The translations under genes were made by a program, and so were the position numbers. From NCBI GenBank assembly GCA_014650015.1, contig BMUD01000030.1:1-64000 (forward strand): 64,000 nucleotides of DNA, in the 5' to 3' direction. Shown here one piece after another: positions 29,693-40,200 of this stretch; within the stretch, counting starts at the first letter, position 1, and each line of letters starts with the position of its first letter. Under the pieces are notes generated by a model that was not told the origin of the DNA, did no database searches, and worked only from the letters and a program-made list of their open reading frames with translations. This DNA is from Streptomyces griseoloalbus. Its GTDB lineage: Bacteria > Actinomycetota > Actinomycetes > Streptomycetales > Streptomycetaceae.

Positions 29693-29854
29693 TCAGTACA
29701 GGTTCTTCCGCAGAACGTCCCAGTCGGTGGCGCACAGACCGCAGTTCGGGCCGACGAACTCGGCCTTGGCCGTGGTGTCGCCCTTGAGCTGCCACGGCGG
29801 CGTCCGCTCGCCGTCTGCCTCTCTGGCCGTCGACACCCGTAATTCCCCACCCAT
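29693..29854 (-). CDS. Small 53-residue protein with a C-terminal CxxC
   Basis: Not recognised. The ATG at 29854 has a perfect GGAGG (29859-29863) four bases upstream, which supports a real gene. The product begins MGGELRVSTAREADGERTPP and ends in a segment containing GPNCGLC and a Lys-Asn-Leu-Tyr terminus. It has no signal peptide. The CxxC could bind a metal or be redox-active; a short leader followed by a Cys/aromatic-rich tail also recalls RiPP precursors, but no modification enzymes adjoin. Confidence 0.6.
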   Translation of the reverse strand: MGGELRVSTAREADGERTPPWQLKGDTTAKAEFVGPNCGLCATDWDVLRKNLY

Positions 29855-29909
29855 GACGCCTCCAGCACCCCCGCAGGTCGTCCTGCCCACCTGCGACGCC
29901 TCACGCAGG

Positions 29910-30187
29910 CTATGCCTGCTTTGAACTGTCCGACCGTGCTTTCGTCACATTCGCGGGAGCCGCCGGATCACTCACCGGCAAGCGCCCCGTCCGAGCTTCC
30001 GCACACCCCGGCCTTCGGCCCGCGAGGCCGACGCCGATGAACAGGAAGACCAGGGCGACCGCCCCGTACTTCAGCCACCGTCCGCACCGTGAACGGGCTG
30101 TCCGGGGCCGGTGGATGTGCCGGGACCGAAGGGGCCGACGCCGTGCGGGTTGCGGTCGGGCGGCGGGTGAGGCTGGTGGAAGGTCAT
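29910..30187 (-). pseudogene. Frameshifted small membrane protein
   Basis: An ATG at 30187 opens a frame reading MTFHQPHPPPDRNPHGVGPF and then a Gly/Pro-rich stretch, typical of the cytosolic N-terminus of small Streptomyces membrane proteins. It stops after 38 codons near 30072. In another frame the sequence continues directly with RWLKYGAVALVFLFIGVGLAG, a membrane segment, and a short tail ending at 29910. One indel near 30075-30095 would restore a ~90-residue protein. Either a real frameshift or a sequencing error. Confidence 0.5.
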
Positions 30188-30302
30188 GACGTGCTCCGTT
30201 TCCGGGGTAGATGTGTGGCACGACCGGCATGCGTGATGCGCCGGCCGCTGCGTCCCAGGACGGCCATTGGCGGCCGAGCCGGCCGTGGCTGCCCGCCGGG
30301 GT

Positions 30303-31529
30303 TCAGAAGCCGCGGATCCTGCGCCCCGCCTCGGTCGCCGGGTAGAGGATCGCCTCGGCGACCCGTCCGCCGGAGTCCTTCACTCCGCCGCTGAAGTTGA
30401 GGCGTCCGGAGGTGCCCGCCTTCGCGGCGACCCCGTCCCAGTACCTCGCCTCCCGCTCCCAGCGGATGCCGTCGAGGAGGCGGACCAGGTCGTCCGTGCG
30501 GAAGGCGGAGGACGTCTCGGTCCACGGCATGGTGTGGTGGACGGCGATGCCGATGCCGGCGAGGACGGCGGGCGCGGTGATGGCACTGCGCCCGGTGAAG
30601 GCGCGGGCGTGTCGGGCGATCAGCTGTCCGAGAATCGGTACGAGGGCGGCCTCCACCTGCTCCGGCCGGTACCCCGCGGGCAGTTCGTCCTCGTGCACCG
30701 ACTCGGCGGACCGCTGGAGGCCGTTGCGCCCGTAGAGCGCGGTGACGACGAGGGCGCGCAGCGCGGAGAGGGTGACGACCTCGCGGTCGTTCGCGGATAC
30801 CTGCCGCTTGCTGACGTTCACGAGCCGCGCGAAGGGCACGCGCTGCCCGTCGACGTCGACCTTCACGGAGTCGGCGACCAGGTGCGCGAGCCGGGTGCCG
30901 TAGTCGCGCTGGTCCATGGACATGGCGAGGTTCTTGGCGACGGCCACGCCCTGCACGTTGCGGTCGTAGAAGATCTGCCGCGCGTCGGCGGGGGCGAGGT
31001 CGATGTACAGCTCGAACGGGAGGCGCACCTGGGCGAGTTCCGGATAGGTCAGCCCGTACGCCTCGGGATCGTCGTAGAGGTCGTGCCAGGCGGTGGTCTG
31101 GGTCTCCCCGTCGATGGCGATGACCATCGTGCCCGGCGCGATGGTGAGGGTGCGCAGGCCGCTGCCGGGGACGAGTTCGTCGCTGAGCGCGGCGAGCGGT
31201 CCGGCGTGCCACAGGGTGATGGGCGGCGTGGACCAGGCGGCGCCGAGCTCGCCCTTCAGCCCGGCGGCGATGTACTCGGCGTACGGGCCGACGTTCTTGC
31301 CCTTCTGCGAGGACTTCAGCGTGCGCTGCACGGTGGCCCGCAATTCGGCGTGCCGGCGCACCAGACCCGAGGCGGCCTTCAGCCTGCGCGGGTCCTCCTC
31401 TGCGCGGGGCGAGGGCACGAGCTGGACGAGCGTCGGCACGGACATGGTGCCGACGACGGCGTCGGCGCGGAACGGCGCCACGGTGAGCTGGGTGCCTTCG
31501 ACGGCTGCGGTCGGCATGGTCAGGCGCAT
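30303..31529 (-). CDS. DndB/DGQHR-domain family protein
   Basis: 408 residues from the ATG at 31529, with a GGGGGGAGA-type ribosome-binding site. The central segment RLPFELYIDLAPADARQIFYDRNVQGVAVAKNLAMSMDQRD fits the core of DndB-like proteins (a DLNRTAKRVSKSL-type stretch in relatives), and an upstream GTMVIAIDGETQ matches the DGQHR position with changed residues. DndB regulates the dnd phosphorothioation genes; here dndA and dndCDE are absent. It diverges from an N6-adenine methylase fusion with a palindrome between, so it may act as the regulator or partner of that methylase. Confidence 0.72.
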   Translation of the reverse strand: MRLTMPTAAVEGTQLTVAPFRADAVVGTMSVPTLVQLVPSPRAEEDPRRLKAASGLVRRHAELRATVQRTLKSSQKGKNVGPYAEYIAAGLKGELGAAWSTPPITLWHAGPLAALSDELVPGSGLRTLTIAPGTMVIAIDGETQTTAWHDLYDDPEAYGLTYPELAQVRLPFELYIDLAPADARQIFYDRNVQGVAVAKNLAMSMDQRDYGTRLAHLVADSVKVDVDGQRVPFARLVNVSKRQVSANDREVVTLSALRALVVTALYGRNGLQRSAESVHEDELPAGYRPEQVEAALVPILGQLIARHARAFTGRSAITAPAVLAGIGIAVHHTMPWTETSSAFRTDDLVRLLDGIRWEREARYWDGVAAKAGTSGRLNFSGGVKDSGGRVAEAILYPATEAGRRIRGF

Positions 31530-31602
31530 GGGTCTCCCCCCGGAGGTGCGATGAGCGGCTCCCTCGCGGAAGCAACACCAGAGAAGCACAGCACTGAAAG
31601 CG

Positions 31603-31630
31603 CCGTCAAACGTATTGACAGATTTGACGG
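31603..31630. promoter_or_regulatory. Divergent promoter with 8-bp-arm palindrome
   Basis: CCGTCAAA (31603-31610) and TTTGACGG (31623-31630) are exact inverted repeats around a TTGACA-like -35 (31615-31620). The region is much less GC-rich than its flanks and lies between the DndB-like and methylase starts. Both gene products could bind it: the methylase has an N-terminal helix-turn-helix and DndB is a known repressor family. Confidence 0.6.
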
Positions 31631-31678
31631 GTGCTGTAGTTTGTTGACTGTTCACTCCAGAGAGGCCGGATTCCCGCC

Positions 31679-33865
31679 ATGCCCCAGTCATCCGCACAGG
31701 TGACCGCCGCCGAGATCTCCCGCATCGCGGGGGTCACGCGCGCCACGGTCAGCAACTGGCGCCGCCGGCACGAGGACTTCCCCGCGCCGTCCGGCGGCAC
31801 GGACTCCAGCCCGCTGTACGACCTGGAGTCCGTGCGCGCCTGGCTCGCCTCGCGCGGTCACACCTCGGCGGCAACCCCCTCGGAAGAGCTCCGCACGACC
31901 TTGCGCCTGCGTGCGCAGAGCGGTGGCAGCGGTACGCCGGAGGGCCTGCTGCTCCTCGTCCTCGCGGCGGCGGGCCGCACGCCGGAGGACCTGACGGCCG
32001 CCACGCGACTGCCGGACGAGGATCTCGTCGCCCACGCGCAGCACGATGCCGGGTCCGTCGCCGACGCCGTACCGGCCGCGGACCCCGTCCGTTTCGACAC
32101 GGACGACGCGACAGTGCTGCGCGCGCTGTACGCGTGTGTACGGGACGAGGGCGGGCAGGCCGCGTTGGGCGTGCTCGCGGAACGGGAGCTGGAGGACAGC
32201 GCCGCGTCCGGCGCCTACCGGACACCGGCACCGCTCGCTGACCTGCTGGCCCGCCTGATCCCCGGCTCACCGTCCCGCGTCCTGGACCCGGCCTGCGGCA
32301 GCGGCACCCTGCTGGCGGCCGCCGCCCGCCGGGGCGCGCGCGAGCTGTACGGCCAGGACACGCTTCCGGTGCAGGCCCGGCGCAGCGCGGTGAGCCTGAT
32401 GCTGACGGAACCGGAGGCCTCGGTCACCGTGCGCGCCGCCGACAGCCTCCGCGCGGACGCCTTCCCCGACCTGCTCGCCGACGCGGTGCTGTGCAATCCG
32501 CCGTACGGCGTCCGGGACTGGGGCCATGACGAACTCGCCTACGACCCCCGCTGGGCGTACGGCGTACCGGCCCGCGCCGAGTCGGAGCTGGCGTGGGTGC
32601 AGCACGCGCTCGCCCACCTGACGCCCGGCGGTTGCGCGGCGCTGCTCCTGCCGCCGGCCACGGCGGGGCGCGCGTCGGGGCGTCGCGTACGGGCGGAGCT
32701 GGTGCGCAGCGGGGCGCTGCGCGCGGTGATCGCACTGCCGGCGGGCGCGTCGGTGCCGTTGCACGTCGGGCTTCAGGTGTGGGTGCTGCGGCGTCCCGAG
32801 CCGGGCGGTCCGGAGCGCAAGTCGGTGTTGTTCGTGGACACGGCGGCGGAAGGGTCGGCGGGGGCCGGGCTCGGTGGTACGGCGTCGGCCGGGCGCACAC
32901 GGGGGGCGTCCCGTTCCGCCTCCGTGGACTGGCCGGGCGTGACGGCGCGGGCCCTCGGGGCGTGGCAGGCGTTCACGGAGAACCCCGACGCGTTCGAGGG
33001 CGAACCCGGTGTCGCGCACGCGGTCGGTGTGGTGGACCTGCTGGACGACGTGGTGGACCTGACCCCGGCCCGGCTCGTACGGGCGTCACGGGCCGAGGTC
33101 GACCCGGCGAAGCTGTCGGCGGAGGTCGACGCCACGCGCCGGGATCTCGTCAAGGCCGCGAAGTCGCTCACGCGGGCCGCAGGTCACGAGGACTGGAGTG
33201 CCGCCGGGACCGCGGCGCGGGAGTGGCGGACGGCTACGGCGTCCGACCTCGCGCGCGGTGGGGCGCTCGCGTTGCTGCGTACGGTGCCGGAGGCTGCGCG
33301 GGGGCGTGTGGACGGCGGGAGCGAGGAGCGGTCGCAGGCGCGGGCGGTGCTCACCGGCTCGGACATCTCACGGGGCTCGGGTCCGACGGGTGACCCGGCG
33401 GAGCTGCGCGGCGACACGGCTCCGGTGATCGCCGTGGGGGACGTCCTCGTACGGGCGGTCGCGGGCGGAGAGGGTTCGATGGCCCGGGTCGCGGACGAGG
33501 AGGACGCGGGCGCGCTGCTCGGTCCCCACGTCCACCTGTTCCGGCCGGACCCGAAACGCCTGGATGCCTGGTTCCTCGCCGGGTTCCTGGGCGCGGAGGA
33601 GAACATCGCGGGCGCGTCGACGGGCAGTACGGTGCTGACGGTCAGCCCGGGCCGGCTGCGGGTGCCGTTGCTGCCGCTGGAGGAGCAGCGCCGGTACGGG
33701 GAGGCGTTCCGGCACGTGCACGCGCTCCGGGCGGAGGCGCGGCGGGCGACCGCGCTGGCGGAGGAGACGGCACGACTGCTGGCGGGCGGGCTCACGGGCG
33801 GGCAGTTGCTGCCGTCACGGGAGGCGGCTGAGGTACGCGGCCAGGGTGGCGATTCGCCCCATTAG
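31679..33865 (+). CDS. HTH-N6-adenine DNA methylase-TRD fusion
   Basis: 728 residues in three parts. Residues 1-60 are a helix-turn-helix (TAAEISRIAGVTRATVSNWRRRH). Residues about 180-400 form an N6 methyltransferase with motif I LDPACGSGTLLAAAARR and catalytic NPPYG. Residues 550-710 resemble an HsdS half: a target-recognition-like region ending in PLLPLEEQRRYGEAFRHVHALRAEARRATAL, the usual conserved helix. It thus carries its own specificity domain but no visible nuclease. ATG lies 150 bases from the divergent DndB-like start. It could be an orphan or regulatory methylase, or the modification half of a system whose effector is the DndB-like protein. Confidence 0.85.
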   Translation: MPQSSAQVTAAEISRIAGVTRATVSNWRRRHEDFPAPSGGTDSSPLYDLESVRAWLASRGHTSAATPSEELRTTLRLRAQSGGSGTPEGLLLLVLAAAGRTPEDLTAATRLPDEDLVAHAQHDAGSVADAVPAADPVRFDTDDATVLRALYACVRDEGGQAALGVLAERELEDSAASGAYRTPAPLADLLARLIPGSPSRVLDPACGSGTLLAAAARRGARELYGQDTLPVQARRSAVSLMLTEPEASVTVRAADSLRADAFPDLLADAVLCNPPYGVRDWGHDELAYDPRWAYGVPARAESELAWVQHALAHLTPGGCAALLLPPATAGRASGRRVRAELVRSGALRAVIALPAGASVPLHVGLQVWVLRRPEPGGPERKSVLFVDTAAEGSAGAGLGGTASAGRTRGASRSASVDWPGVTARALGAWQAFTENPDAFEGEPGVAHAVGVVDLLDDVVDLTPARLVRASRAEVDPAKLSAEVDATRRDLVKAAKSLTRAAGHEDWSAAGTAAREWRTATASDLARGGALALLRTVPEAARGRVDGGSEERSQARAVLTGSDISRGSGPTGDPAELRGDTAPVIAVGDVLVRAVAGGEGSMARVADEEDAGALLGPHVHLFRPDPKRLDAWFLAGFLGAEENIAGASTGSTVLTVSPGRLRVPLLPLEEQRRYGEAFRHVHALRAEARRATALAEETARLLAGGLTGGQLLPSREAAEVRGQGGDSPH

Positions 33866-33971
33866 GCACGCGGCACCTCACTTGTAGACCACACTTGTCG
33901 GACCGTCCTGGGCAGATCGATCGGCTCGGGCGGTGGGGTTGGGACATTTCGGAAGGAATCCGGGGATCCAG

Positions 33972-35963
33972 TTGAACAGCAGTAAGCACACGGAGTTGGC
34001 GAACCACGCGTGGTCCGTCGCCGACCTCCTGCGGGGGGACTACAAGCAGTCCGACTACGGCAAGGTCATCCTGCCGTTCACGGTGCTGCGGCGACTGGAA
34101 TGCGTGCTGGAGCCGACCCGCGAGAAGGTCGCGGAGATCGCGGAGCAGCACGAGGACAGCGGTATCGACCCGGACCGCTTCCTGCGGCGGGCGTCGGGCC
34201 ACTCCTTCTACAACAAGTCCGGCCTCACCCTGAAGAAGATCGCCGGAGACCCGAAGAACGCGGCGCAGAACCTCCTGGTGTACGTGGGGGCGTTCTCCGA
34301 CAACGCGCGGGGTGTGCTGGAGCGCTTCGAGTTCGCGCAGCAGATCAAGCGGCTGGACGACGCCGATCTGCTCTACAAGGTCATCGGCAAGTTCACGGAC
34401 CTGGACCTGCGTCCCGAGGTCGTGCCCAACCACAACATGGGCTACATCTTCGAGGAGCTGATCCGCCGGTTCGCCGAGCAGTCGAACGAGACGGCCGGTG
34501 AGCACTTCACGCCGCGCGAGGTCATCCAGCTCATGGTGCGGCTGCTGGTCGCGCCGGACGGGGACGCGTTGCAGTTGCCGGGTGCGGTGCGCACGGTCCT
34601 CGACCCGGCCTGCGGCACGGGCGGCATGCTCTCCGCGATGGACGACCTCATCACCGAGCTGAACCCGGACGCCACGGTGGAGGTGTACGGGCAGGAACTC
34701 AACCCCGAGTCGTGGGCGATCTGCCGGTCCGACCTGATGATCAAGGGACAGGACCCGGAGAACATCGCGTTCGGCAACTCCTTCTCGGATGACGGGCACG
34801 CGCGCAAGACCTTCGACTACATGCTGGCGAACCCGCCGTTCGGCGTGGAGTGGAAGAAGGTGAAGGACGAGGTCGAGCACGAGCACAAGGCGCTGGGCGA
34901 GGCCGGCCGGTTCGGGGCGGGGCTGCCGCGCATCAACGACGGTTCGCTGCTGTTCCTCCAGCACATGATCGACAAGATGAAGCCGGTCGATGTGAACGGC
35001 GGAGGCGGCTCTCGCATCGCGATCGTCTTCAACGGCTCGCCGCTGTTCACGGGTGCGGCGGGATCGGGTGAGTCGGAGATCCGGCGCTGGATCCTGGAGA
35101 ACGACTGGCTGGAGGGCATCGTCGCGCTGCCGGACCAGTTGTTCTACAACACCGGTATCTCGACGTACTTCTGGATCCTGACGAACCGGAAGAGCCCGGA
35201 TCAGAAGGGCAAGGTCGTGCTGCTGGACGCGCGCGACCAGTGGCAGAAGATGCGGAAGTCGCTGGGCGACAAGCGCAAGGCGCTGGGCAAGGAGCACATC
35301 GCCGAGGTCGTCAAGCTGTACGGGGAAGCGCTGGCCGTGGCGGGGGATGCGGAGCATCCGTTGCACGGCAAGGTGAAGGTCTTCGCGAACGAGGACTTCG
35401 GGTACCAGCGGATCACAGTAGAGCGGCCGCTGAAGCTGCGGTTCGAGGTGACGGAGGAGACGCTGCCGGCGCTGGAGGCGTCGAAGGCGATCCAGAAGTT
35501 GCCGCAGGCTTCGGCGTTGGCGGATGCGTGCAAGTCGCTGGTGGGGGCGAGCTGGGGTACGAAGCAGGAGGCTTGGCTCGCCCTGAAGGATGCGGTGGTG
35601 CAGTCCGGCGGGACGTGGCCCACGGGGGCGCCGTTCAACAAGGCGCTGCGAGACGTGATCGGGGTGCGGGATCCGGAGGGCGAGGTACAGCTCGTCAAGG
35701 GGCAGCCTGAGCCGGACGCTGAGCTTCGGGACTACGAGAACGTGCCGTTGGGTGAGGACGCCGAGGGGTATTTGGAGCGGGAGGTCCACCCACATGTGCC
35801 GGATGCGTGGATCGACCACAGCAAGACGAAGATCGGATACGAGATCCCGTTCACTCGTCACTTCTACGTGTACGAGCCGCCGCGTCCGCTGGCACAGATC
35901 GACGCGGAGTTGAACGCACTCGAAGACGAAATTCAAGGGCTGCTGGGGAAGGTTACGGAATGA
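33972..35963 (+). CDS. hsdM: Type I restriction-modification system methylase subunit
   Basis: 663 residues. Motif I is LDPACGTGGMLSAMDDL, and the catalytic motif is NPPFGVEWKK. The N-terminal HTELANHAWSVADLLRGDYKQSDYGKVILPFTVLRRL is the standard HsdM helical domain. The TTG at 33972 is chosen because family members begin at this NSSKH segment and GGGGA lies just upstream; a GTG at 33933 is possible. The stop overlaps the hsdS ATG (ATGA). With HsdS it recognises and methylates a bipartite site. Confidence 0.93.
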   Translation: MNSSKHTELANHAWSVADLLRGDYKQSDYGKVILPFTVLRRLECVLEPTREKVAEIAEQHEDSGIDPDRFLRRASGHSFYNKSGLTLKKIAGDPKNAAQNLLVYVGAFSDNARGVLERFEFAQQIKRLDDADLLYKVIGKFTDLDLRPEVVPNHNMGYIFEELIRRFAEQSNETAGEHFTPREVIQLMVRLLVAPDGDALQLPGAVRTVLDPACGTGGMLSAMDDLITELNPDATVEVYGQELNPESWAICRSDLMIKGQDPENIAFGNSFSDDGHARKTFDYMLANPPFGVEWKKVKDEVEHEHKALGEAGRFGAGLPRINDGSLLFLQHMIDKMKPVDVNGGGGSRIAIVFNGSPLFTGAAGSGESEIRRWILENDWLEGIVALPDQLFYNTGISTYFWILTNRKSPDQKGKVVLLDARDQWQKMRKSLGDKRKALGKEHIAEVVKLYGEALAVAGDAEHPLHGKVKVFANEDFGYQRITVERPLKLRFEVTEETLPALEASKAIQKLPQASALADACKSLVGASWGTKQEAWLALKDAVVQSGGTWPTGAPFNKALRDVIGVRDPEGEVQLVKGQPEPDAELRDYENVPLGEDAEGYLEREVHPHVPDAWIDHSKTKIGYEIPFTRHFYVYEPPRPLAQIDAELNALEDEIQGLLGKVTE

Positions 35964-37240
35964 GCGCCACCGTTAGACTCCGCCATCTCGCACAGGTCAA
36001 CCCCAGCACACCTGCCTTCGACAGGGCGAACGACGACGACGAGTTGACGTTTCTCCCCATGGAGGCTGTCTGGCCAGGCGACCGTCTTGACCTATCTCAG
36101 AAGCGCTCCAAAAGGGCAGTGTCCACCGGATACACCCGATTCCAGGACGGAGACGTCCTCGTCCCAAAAATCACACCCACCTTCGAGGCTGGCCGTTCAG
36201 TTTTGGTGCAGGGTCTAGTCGGGGGTATCGGTGCCGGGACAACCGAGCTGCACGTGGTCCGTCCCGGCAAGGAAATCGACCCGAGGTTCCTTCTCTACGT
36301 CGTCAATACACACAACTTCCTGAAGCTCGGCGAGGCGGAGATGTATGGCGTTGCTGGCCAGCAACGCGTGCCGGACGATTTCCTGCGCGATTTGCCGGTG
36401 CCGCGACAGTCACTGACAGAACAGCGCCGCATCGCGGACTTCCTTGATGCCGAGACATCACGTATTGACCAGCTCAGCGCCAGGCGCCATGAACAGATGA
36501 AACTACTGACCGAGCGCCGCACTGCTGTCCTGGCCGAATGTGTCTCGTCAAGCGGCCCTGACTCGGTCCTGCACCCTCTCGTAGGCACCGTGCCCCGCTC
36601 TTGGCCAGTACTGCCTTTGCGCCGGGTCATTCCTGCGGTGAACGTTGGCGTTGTCATCAACCCGTCGACACACTTCACCGACGATGGAGTCCCCTTCATT
36701 CACGGGTTTAACGTGCGATCTGGATGGATCGATCCGCACGGCATGAAGTTCATGTCATCGCAAAGTAACGAAGAGTTGCGCCGATCACGCATCCGCACTG
36801 GTGACGTTCTCGTGGTTCGCGCCGGCACGCCCGGACGGGCCGCCGTTGTGACTGACGAATATGACGGAGCCAACTGTGCTTCCGTGTTGATCCTGCGGCG
36901 CGGCCGAGCAATGTTGCCTGAATTCCTTTCGGCATTCATCAACTCGCCGGCAGGACGGGGCCAGGTACAGGTTTCCCAGTACGGCGCTGCACAGGAGGTC
37001 ATCAGTGCAGCGCAGACTCTTTCGTTCGTAATCCCTGTTCCGCCCCTCTCCGAGCAGCGATACCGCGTTGACCGCCTGAACGCGGCTCTGCACGCCCAGG
37101 GTCGCATTCTTAGCAAGCTACAGCGCCAGGTTTCTCTGCTTGCTGAACGCCGCGAAGCCCTTATCACCGCCGCCGTAACCGGCCAGTTCGACGTCTCCAC
37201 CGCCAGCGGACGCAACGTAACCGAAGGAGTAGCCGTATGA
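35960..37240 (+). CDS. hsdS: Type I restriction-modification specificity subunit
   Basis: 426 residues with two target-recognition domains. TRD1 is about residues 1-140, with conserved helix LTEQRRIADFLDAETSRIDQL. TRD2 is about 190-370, with helix LSEQRYRVDRLNAALHAQGRIL and the end EALITAAVTGQFDV. It starts and ends in ATGA overlaps with hsdM and hsdR. G+C is clearly lower than in its neighbours (34 of 60 in the line at 36301), and third positions use A/T freely. This fits replacement of the specificity gene by recombination. Confidence 0.93.
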   Translation: MSATVRLRHLAQVNPSTPAFDRANDDDELTFLPMEAVWPGDRLDLSQKRSKRAVSTGYTRFQDGDVLVPKITPTFEAGRSVLVQGLVGGIGAGTTELHVVRPGKEIDPRFLLYVVNTHNFLKLGEAEMYGVAGQQRVPDDFLRDLPVPRQSLTEQRRIADFLDAETSRIDQLSARRHEQMKLLTERRTAVLAECVSSSGPDSVLHPLVGTVPRSWPVLPLRRVIPAVNVGVVINPSTHFTDDGVPFIHGFNVRSGWIDPHGMKFMSSQSNEELRRSRIRTGDVLVVRAGTPGRAAVVTDEYDGANCASVLILRRGRAMLPEFLSAFINSPAGRGQVQVSQYGAAQEVISAAQTLSFVIPVPPLSEQRYRVDRLNAALHAQGRILSKLQRQVSLLAERREALITAAVTGQFDVSTASGRNVTEGVAV

Positions 37241-40200
37241 GCCCCGTGCACGACGAGTCCTCCTTCGGGTCCGCCATAGTCGCCGCACTCTGCGAGCGCG
37301 GTTGGCGGGAGGCGAACCCCGAGGACTACCAGGCCGATCTCGGGCTCGACACCAACGAGTTGTTCACCTTCATCGGGGCGACGCAGCCCGACGAGTGGGA
37401 CGAACTGCTCACCGTCTACGGCGGTAACCCCAACGAGGCCCAGCGCGGTTTCGCTCAGCGGCTCGACCGGGCCATTGCCGATGACGGGCTTCTGCACGTC
37501 CTCCGGAACGGCGTCAAGGATCGCGGGGTTCGGCTCCGTGTCGCCTATTTCAAGCCCAACCTCATCTCCGCCGACTCCGTACTCAACGGTTACCGGGCCA
37601 ACCGCCTCACCGTCGTGCGAGAACTCCCCTACGCCACCAAGCAGGCCGACTGGGGTCACCGGCTCGACCTCACCCTGTTCCTCAACGGCATACCGGTCGC
37701 CACGGCCGAGTTGAAGAACCCGCTCACCGGGCAGGGCGTCGAGCAGGCCAAGGAGCAGTACCGAACCGATCGGGACCCGACCGAGCTGATCTTCACGCGG
37801 CGGGTCATCGCGAACTTCGCCGTCGACCCGGACCTGGTCTTCGTCACCACGCAACTGCGCGGCAAGAACACCCAGTTCCTGCCCTTCAACACCGGCTCGA
37901 ACGGCCCCGGCCAGCCCGGTGGATTCGGCAACCCTGCTCCCACCGCCCACGGCACGTACTCCACGTCCTACCTCTGGGAACAGGTCTGGCAGCGGGACAA
38001 CTGGCTCGACCTCCTCCAGCGTTTCGTGCACCAGCAGAAGCACAAGACGCCCGGCGGCGGCACCACCAAGTCGACGATCTTCCCCCGCTTCCACCAGTGG
38101 GACGTGGTCCGCAAGCTCACCGCGCACGCGTCCGTGCACGGTGCCGGTCAGAACTACCTGGTCATGGCCTCCGCCGGCTCGGGCAAGTCGAACACCATCG
38201 GCTGGCTGGCCCACCGCCTCAGCGACCTGCACGCCCGCACCGATCCGGCCGTTCTCAGGCCCGACGCTCTGGCCGACGGCCGCATCAAGCCCGGCGAGCC
38301 CGTCTTCGACAAGGTCATCGTCATCACCGACCGCCGTGCCCTGGACGCACAGCTCTCAGCGACGGTCGGCAGCTTCTCGCAGACGGACGGCCTGGTCGTC
38401 AAGGTCGACGAGAAGCACGGTGCGAAGAGCGAACAGCTCGCCCGTGCCCTCTCCCGCGACACCGGGAAGATCGTCACCGTCACCCTGCACTCGTTCCCGG
38501 CGCTGCTCGACTACATCAAGCGCAACCCCACCAAGATCGAGGGCAGCCGCTTTGCGATCATCGTCGACGAGGCGCACTCCTCCCAGTCCGGTGACGCCGC
38601 CACCGCCGTGAAGTCCGCCCTGCGCGACCTCGGCCTGGACGCCGACTCGGACGACGAGGGCGCGACCACGGTCACCGTGGACGACCAGCTCAAGGCGAAG
38701 GCGGTCGCGCGCTCCCGCGCCGCCAACCTCTCCTACTTCGCCTTCACCGCCACGCCCAAGTCCAAGACGCTCGAACTGTTCGGCACGGAAGGCGTCGAGA
38801 ACGGCAAGACCGTCTACCGCCCCTTCCACACGTACTCCATGCGCCAGGCCATCGAGGAAGGCTTCATCCTCGATCCCCTCCGCAACTACGTCACCTACAA
38901 CACCTACTGGAAGCTCGCGAACCTCAACCGTGACGAGAAGGAGGTCGACCCCTCCAAGGCGAACAGCCTGCTCGCCCGGTTCGCGCTCATGCACGAGCAC
39001 ACGGTGTCCCAGCACGCCCAGGTGATCGTCGAGCACTTCGTCGCCCACTCCCGCGGCCGACTCGGCGGACGTGCCAAGGCCATGGTGGTCACGGCCTCCC
39101 GTCACTCCGCCGTGCAGATGGCGCGTGCCATCCGCAGTTACATCGCCGACCGCGAGTACGACACCAAGTACCCGGACCTGGGTGTGCTCGTCGCGATCTC
39201 CGGTTCCCTCACCATCGACGGTGAGGAGACCACCGAGGTCAAGGAGAACGGCGGCATATCCGAGGCCGCGCTGCCGAAGGCATTCGGCTACACCCGTGCC
39301 GACGACAAGGCCGCGAAGGCCGGCGGCAAGGGGCAGCAGGAGTACCGGATCCTGGTCGTCGCCGAGAAGTACCAGACCGGCTTCGACCAGCCGCTCCTGA
39401 CCACCATGTACGTCAACAAGACGCTGACCGGCATCGCCGCCGTGCAGACCCTCTCCCGCCTCAACCGCACCGCCGAACGCAAGTCCCAGGCCGACCTCGC
39501 CGTCCTGGACTTCGTCAACGAGGCGGAAGACATCCAGGACGCCTTCCGCCCGTACTTCGAGGAGGCGCACACCCTGCCCTCCGACCCGAACCTTCTCTAC
39601 ACGGCCCAGAGCCGCGTCATGTCCGCGCCGATCATCTCGGAACAGGACATGGACGAGTTCGTCGCCGCGTACTTCGAGGCGGAGAAGAAGGCGGGCGGTG
39701 TCCAGTCCAAGTGGGAGAAGCTGCACGCCGAGTTGTACCGGCTCCTCTCCCCCGCCGTCATCCGCTTCACCGCCCTCCTGGAGAGCGAGGAGGAGGACGA
39801 CGTCGAGACGGCGGAGGAGTTCCGCGCCAACCTCAACGACTACGTCCGCAAGTACGGCTTCCTCGCGCAGATCGTCCCGTACCGTGACGCCGAGTTGGAA
39901 CGCCTGCACCTCTACGGGCGCCACCTTCTCAACCGCCTCCCCCGCCTCGCGGACGGCGGAGTCGACATAGGCGAGGTCGACCTCAGTCACCTGCGCGTCG
40001 AGAAGACCGGCGAGCACGATGTGTCCCTCGATCCCGAGGGTCCCGCCGAGCTCAAGGGCTTCGGTGACGGGGTGGGTGGTGCGAAGGACGCGGACAAGTC
40101 ACTTCTGTCCGAGCTGATCGAGAAGTTCAACTCCAAGTTCGGGACGGAGTTCACCGAGGAGGACGTCCTCCCGGCCTTCAACGCGACCAAGAAGGACCCG

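Noticed and set aside
30303-31529. Complete dnd phosphorothioation system
   Set aside because: Only a DndB-like protein is present; no cysteine desulfurase, PAPS-reductase-like DndC, DndD or DndE gene is seen within the window.
33792-35936. Long minus-strand frame opposite hsdM
   Set aside because: Antisense shadow; hsdM motifs and operon overlaps are on the plus strand.
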